Source: Vigna angularis (taxonomy: Eukaryota; Streptophyta; Magnoliopsida; Fabales; Fabaceae). From it: 64,000 nucleotides of DNA. The position numbers and the translations under genes are program-made. The stretch is taken from the NCBI RefSeq assembly GCF_016808095.1, contig NC_068978.1:24296806-24360805 (forward strand), written 5' to 3'. Shown piece after piece: positions 59,479 to 64,000 of this stretch (the stretch's first letter is position 1; each line of letters begins with the position of its first letter). The notes below the pieces were generated by a model. It had not been told where the DNA came from. It worked only from the letters and a program-made list of their open reading frames with translations, and did no database searches.

Positions 59479-60885
59479 CACTAGTACATTTAAAGGAAAT
59501 GGCACCGGTTAAATTTGCTAATAGGCACCGGTTTTTGAACCGAGGCATATTCAGACGAGGTAAAAAGTGATCAACTTTATGCCTCGGTTCTGGAACGAGA
59601 CAAAAAACGGTTAGATTCGGTCTCGGTTATCAAAACCGAGATTGTTCTTCTCGTTCTCCTGCCTCGGTTGGAGGCTAAACCGAGGCAGTAGGGTCTTTTT
59701 TTTTATTTTTTTTTTCGTTATGCATTATCAGTAGGGTTTTTGAACAAGGAGAGAACTCAGATTAGGCAAAACCCTCACCCCTTTTTGTAGATCTGAACAC
59801 ATTAGCTTGCTTTGGAAATGATGACAAATTAACACAAGAATTTAATTTTGGTGCCTCAAGCAAATTAACACAGAAAAGTTAACACAGACAACATCAGATC
59901 TGACCCTAATTTTACTCCAATCTCAGATTCAAAGAAGCAAGTAAAACAAAATCAGATTCGAAAAACCCTAATTTTACCCCAATCTGACCCTAATCTCAGA
60001 TTCGCACCACCACCATCAACATCAGAAAAACCCTAATCTGACCACCACCACCACCACTATCACCGCCGCCACCATTGACGCACCACCACCGCTTGCTCTT
60101 CCCTCCAGAGGCGACGCACTCGCAGGAGATTTTGGAGACCGAGAGAGCGACGGAGCGAGCCAGCGAGAGAGTGACGGAGCGAGACCGAGGGGAGAGAGGC
60201 GCGAGAGCGAGGGAGGCGCGAGAGCGAGGAAGGCGCGAGAGCGAAGGAGGCGAGGTGAGGGGAGGGAGGCGCGAGAGCGAGGAAGGCGCGAGAGCGAGGG
60301 AGGCGAGGTGAGGGGAGGGAGGCGCGAGAGCGAGAGGGAGGCGAGGGGAGGGGAGGGAGGCGCGAGAGCGAGACGGAGGCGAGGTGAGGGAAGGGAGGCG
60401 CGAGAGCGAGAGGGAGGCAAGGTGAGGGGAGGGAGGCGCGAGAGCGAGAGGGAGGCGAGGTGAGGGGAGGGAGGCGTGAGAGCGAGAGGGAGGCGAGGTG
60501 AGGGGAGGGAGGCGCGAGAGCGAGGGAGGCGAGAGTGAGGGTAGGTTTTCGTTCACTGGGGAAAATATTTGGGGAAATAAGAGGGTTATATGCCTCGGTC
60601 CTTCTGGCCCGAGGCAGTAGAGGCTGATACGCCTCGGTCACTCCTACCAACCGATGCAGTATACTCCTTTTTGGCACCGGTTTTTTTTAACCGTGTCAGA
60701 AACTACTAATTAGGCACCGGTTGCTTTCACAACCGAAGTAGTAACCCTTTTTGGCACCGGTCAAATCTGAACCGAGGCCTATAAGGTCTCGTTAATTACA
60801 AAACTGTCACCGTGTTTGAATAGACAGCGGTTTGGTGTAAACCGAGGTCTATTGTGCGAGTTTAAAAGCCCATTTTGTACTAGTG
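59479..60885. mobile_element. CACTA element, 1.4 kb, non-autonomous
   Basis: CACTAGTACATTTAAAGGAA at the left and TTTTGTACTAGTG at the right, with 3-bp TSD TTT (59476-59478, 60886-60888). CCTCGGTT/AACCGAGG repeats at both ends. Inside are a short A/T-rich piece with AACCCTAAT..TCAGATT repeats and a purine-rich array. No transposase. Confidence 0.92.
60150..60545. repeat. Purine-rich tandem repeat (GGGAGGCGCGAGAGCGAG type)
   Basis: About a dozen imperfect 30-45 base units of GAGGCGCGAGAGCGAG and GAGGCGAGGTGAGGGGAGG. Minus-strand frames give only Pro/Leu/Ser/Arg repeats. Similar to the array in the CACTA element at 16976, at the same relative place. Confidence 0.88.
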
Positions 60886-60888
60886 TTT

Positions 60889-61319
60889 TTCACTGTTTGT
60901 AGTTTTTCGCCAACCATAATTTACAAATACATGGGTATTATTTATTAATTTTCTCACGTTTCGAAAACGAAACACTATAAACATATTAGTGACGACTGAT
61001 GTAAAAACTTTAAAATTCAACGGTAACTAGAAAATAATTTTGATTTTTGTATCCTAGGATGTGACCATGAAAACACAGTTGTTAATAAAGTAGTATGTAT
61101 ACCCGCAACAAATGCAATAATTCAACAAAGCTCATTTAATATTATTGACTTTAAAGTCATTAATAATAGTTTAAGATATATTTTTATTTGATTATATTTT
61201 ATATACCTTTCAATATCATATATCAACAAAAATATTTGATTGGTTTATCATATCAACAATAAAATATAAATTATGTCAGTATAGAAAAAAAATTCATTAT
61301 TAAGTTTTATATCAATTAT
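60889..61319. other. A/T-rich intergenic, no gene
   Basis: Nothing recognisable. Confidence 0.5.
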
Positions 61320-62880
61320 AATTTACTAGGTATAGAAAGTGCAACTGTGAAAGTATTGTAAATATGGAAGCATTTTAATACCAGATAAATCTAAAATTAG
61401 TATAGAAAGGGTCTGGCGTTAAAAGTGTAATAAATTAGAAAGATTTTTCATACTGGTTTGGATTTATAACTAGTATAGAAAGCGTCGTGACAAAATTATA
61501 ATAAATTACAATTTTCTTTATAAAGGTTAGACCTAGAACTAGAAAGTGACATGGTGGAAAAATTAAAATATTGGGGAAGACTTTGAATACTGATTTTTCA
61601 CTATAATCTGTACATAATATCTAATCTTCCTTTTCCTCAACTCTTTCGCGCTTCACTTTTGTTCGTGTTTCATCTTTGCTTCTTTCACATCCCCTTCACT
61701 ACACTGGACCTAACTTTAGTTCGTTGTTGACCCTTGTGTTGGTTCCCCTTTGCTCGCATTTCCTCTTCTTATTGGTTGCCCTCATTGGTTCCCCTTTTCG
61801 CACCTCTACATAGGCACTTACCATGATAATAAAAGTTTTTTATACTAGTTAAAAAAGGCTTTATATACCAGTTTTCAAGCCAGTATGAAAGTTGGAGGTA
61901 TAAAAAGTTTTTTATTTTTTATACTGGTTCTATATATAATAATATTTAAAGTATTATATTTATACCTAATATTTTGGGAGTAGGTATAAAAAGTCTCATT
62001 CATTGCTAGAAGAAACTTCTTTTTTACACGTGCTTGTGTTAGAACATGTATAAAAGAGTCTCACTTTTATAACTGGTGGTGTTATAACCGGTGTAAAAAA
62101 CGAGACTTTTTATACTTGTTATGACTTTAATCGGTATAAAAAGTGACACATAAAATAATTTCTAAACTCAAAATGTAATATTAAAACATCTAATCATTTA
62201 CAATGAATAATTTTAGTCAACGATTTGAGACGTGTCATCAAATATGTACACAATGAATAATTTTAGTCAAATTATAATATTAATGGTTTAAGATCTTAAT
62301 TATAAAATGTTCACATTACCAAATTTCATGAGTCAACGACATTGGCGAATATAATTTTCTGCATGTGCCTTATGATATAATATCCGCACTCAAAGCTTCC
62401 CGCTTGACGTGAGCACTATAAGTTAAATTTATAACGTATCATAAAATTTATAGTTGTATTTATAGTTTGAAAGATTAACTACTTATAGTTGGTGCAATGA
62501 ATTGTAACTTCTTTTTAGAGACGATATGTGTTCTCTACAACCTTGAATATGCCTTAACCATTCTATAAAGTTAAACGTACATTGAAATGTGTCCTACGGA
62601 ACCTAGTAAAATTAGTTATGAAGAAAGAGAACGAAGATGTCCTGTTTGTGTTTGTGACTTCAGGAGACATTTGTAACTCTATAGGAGAAAGAGAGATCTT
62701 CAATGTCAACTTACCAAGTTGTTCTAGAATTGTTTGTTGTGGCGGCTGTGGCTAACTTTTTATACCTATTTTTATTGTAACTGGTGTAAAAAAGGTTCTC
62801 ATATTTACAAATCTGTCACCACGCCACTTTTTATGCCTAGTGAATTTTAACAAGTATAAAAAATAGCTATAAAAAATATA
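61320..62880. mobile_element. Decayed DNA transposon with TATACTGGTT subterminal repeats
   Basis: Many short repeats in both directions of the type TTTTTATACTGGTT and AACCGGTATAAAAAG occur at 61330-61570, 61830-62150 and 62755-62870. This looks like the subterminal pattern of a second CACTA-like family. I found no clean ends, TSD or transposase. Confidence 0.45.
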
Positions 62881-63319
62881 TTGTTCACTTGTGGCTACTC
62901 CTGATGTGGTGGTGTTGCTCATGTTGTGACGCATTCCCTCCTTCCTCTCTCGCTCAAACTCCCGTTTGATGTTGCTCGTATTATAGTGGCTCGCTCATGT
63001 TTAGGATTTGGGTGAAGCACAAATGAAACATTCTTTGTTGTAGTGGGTGGCGCATTCTCCCATTTTTCCCGTGTTGTTTCTATCATGGTGGGGTGGGTCG
63101 CTTATCACTGCTTATTCTCTCAATTAGGGTTTTGGTGAAGCACAATTAAGGTAAATTTCAATCAATACTTACATATGTATTTACTGTTTAAGATTTTGAG
63201 TTTGCATCTATTTATTGTTACATTACATTTTCTGTGAAGAAAATTCGCTATCGTGAAGTTCTCCATTTCTTAGAACTTTATGTTTATGTGCTATTTCATT
63301 CAATTAATGTGATGATTCT
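62881..63319. other. Intergenic, no gene
   Basis: Nothing recognisable apart from short T-rich stretches. Confidence 0.4.
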
Positions 63320-63600
63320 TCTATGTTAGAACTAATGAGAAATCATGAGGTAATGGAGAAGGCACAGAGTGAGGTGAGAAAGGTGTTCAATGAGAAAGTG
63401 TTTGTGGATAGTTGTGAATACTTAAATTTGGTGATCAAATAAACAATGAAGCTACATCCCTAGAGACATTGTTAGTTCCAAGGTGAGACATGTGTGATCA
63501 ATGGCTATGAATCCCTGCAAACAGTGATGCTGCAAGTGAGACATCACTTTGAATGCAATCCTTTTGGGTTGGAAGGAGAATTTTTCCTATCAGTAGCCAA
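63320..63600 (+). pseudogene. CYP71-family cytochrome P450 pseudogene fragment
   Basis: The frame reads MLELMRNHEVMEKAQSEVRK, VFNEKVFVDSCEYLNLVIK, stop, TMKLHP, and in a shifted frame LLVPR, then ETCVINGYES. This is the region between the I-helix and the ExxR/PERF part of CYP71 proteins (SELMKNP..MEKAQ.EVR..F then YLKLVIKETLRLHPP..LLVPRE). The glutamate codon of ExxR is a stop (TAA), and a frameshift follows. The heme loop is missing. Unrelated to the CYP94B gene. Confidence 0.8.
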
Positions 63601-63854
63601 TTTGCAATCTACAAAATATAACAAAAAATAGACAATTTGAATCTCCATGTATGATAATGAAATCATGTTTCACCATACGCGGATTGTTAGCAGCTAAGCC
63701 AAAATAGATAGAAAATATAAAATACAAAGTTATGTTACCTTTTGGAAAAATCTCCATCTTCTTCTCCATCTCACAAAGAACTAGAAAAATACTATACCCT
63801 TTGAATATCTTCTTCGTCCTTTCTAGTAAAAGCCACCGGCAGCAAGTTCCCTGT

Positions 63855-63969
63855 CTAGAAAATCAACACTGTTTCTATTGCAGAAGAACAGGATTTTCCA
63901 ACTTCATCTGTGCCCTTGTCTGAACCATCAATATCATCATCTAAGCTCTTTTCCAAAGAAAGATTGAAC
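63855..63969 (-). CDS. Possible last exon of an unidentified minus-strand gene
   Basis: After a good acceptor (TTTTTTGTTTCAG at 63970) the frame reads FNLSLEKSLDDDIDGSDKGT and DEVGKSCSSAIETVLIF, then TAG at 63857-63855. Composition is that of a real acidic C-terminus. The rest of the gene would lie right of the window. Family not recognised. Confidence 0.4.
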
Positions 63970-64000
63970 CTGAAACAAAAAACAAGGAACAATATGAAGA

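Noticed and set aside
59083..59484. 133-residue ORF
   Set aside because: A/T-rich chance frame running into a CACTA end, no motif.
59996..60677. Minus-strand ORFs of 186, 205 and 132 residues and a plus-strand ORF
   Set aside because: All run through the GAGGCGAGAGCGAG repeat in a CACTA element; same reason.

Overview
The window is nuclear DNA of a dicot plant, most likely a legume of the bean/cowpea/soybean tribe. The basis is intron-rich plant genes, plant-type P450 and SQD2 proteins, SIRE/Maximus-like Copia, Tat-like and chromovirus-like Ty3 elements, and a captured kinase that reads like the bean PVPK-1/G11A group. The species call is inference. I saw no rRNA, convincing tRNA, CRISPR or bacterial feature.

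Only two genes look intact. SQD2 (20172-24251, +, 11 exons) is the chloroplast sulfolipid synthase. A single-exon CYP94B-type cytochrome P450 lies at 51553-53058 (-). A possible last exon of another minus-strand gene sits at the right edge (63855-63969). Nearly everything else is transposable elements, many nested.

Layout. 1-3084: young, internally deleted SIRE-like Copia element inserted into the pol of a minus-strand Ty3 element (3085 to about 7525), whose LTR holds a 95-98 bp tandem repeat. 7526-7886: truncated CACTA end. 8186-9790: NDR kinase pseudogene. 10795-11134: solo LTR with a perfect 5-bp TSD. 14508-18852: probable solo Ty3 LTR split by a CACTA element (16976-18488). 19030-19460: LINE fragment. 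20172-24251: SQD2. 24868-27262: Pack-MULE with HGSNAT-like and UPF0496-like exons. 27993-34460: hAT element with a broken transposase plus Sec23, TBC-RabGAP and unidentified host exons. 35717-39490: hAT-like end, degenerate 30-bp repeats and Copia LTR remains. 40767-43182: CACTA with AGC-kinase and ALP1/HARBI1-like fragments joined in one frame. 45478-46667: non-autonomous hAT-like element. 47124-51152: very young gag-only Tat-like element with a 1.5-kb array of hairpin-forming repeats. 51553-53058: CYP94B. 53924-57417: CACTA with transposase and Ulp1 remnants. 59479-60885: small CACTA. 61320-62880: decayed DNA transposon. 63320-63600: CYP71 pseudogene fragment.

The main theme is gene-fragment capture. 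Three superfamilies (hAT, CACTA, MULE) each carry pieces of several unrelated host genes within 20 kb, and one CACTA family appears five times with different payloads. The second theme is the hairpin array in the Tat-like element, where stem sequences vary but pairing is mostly kept.
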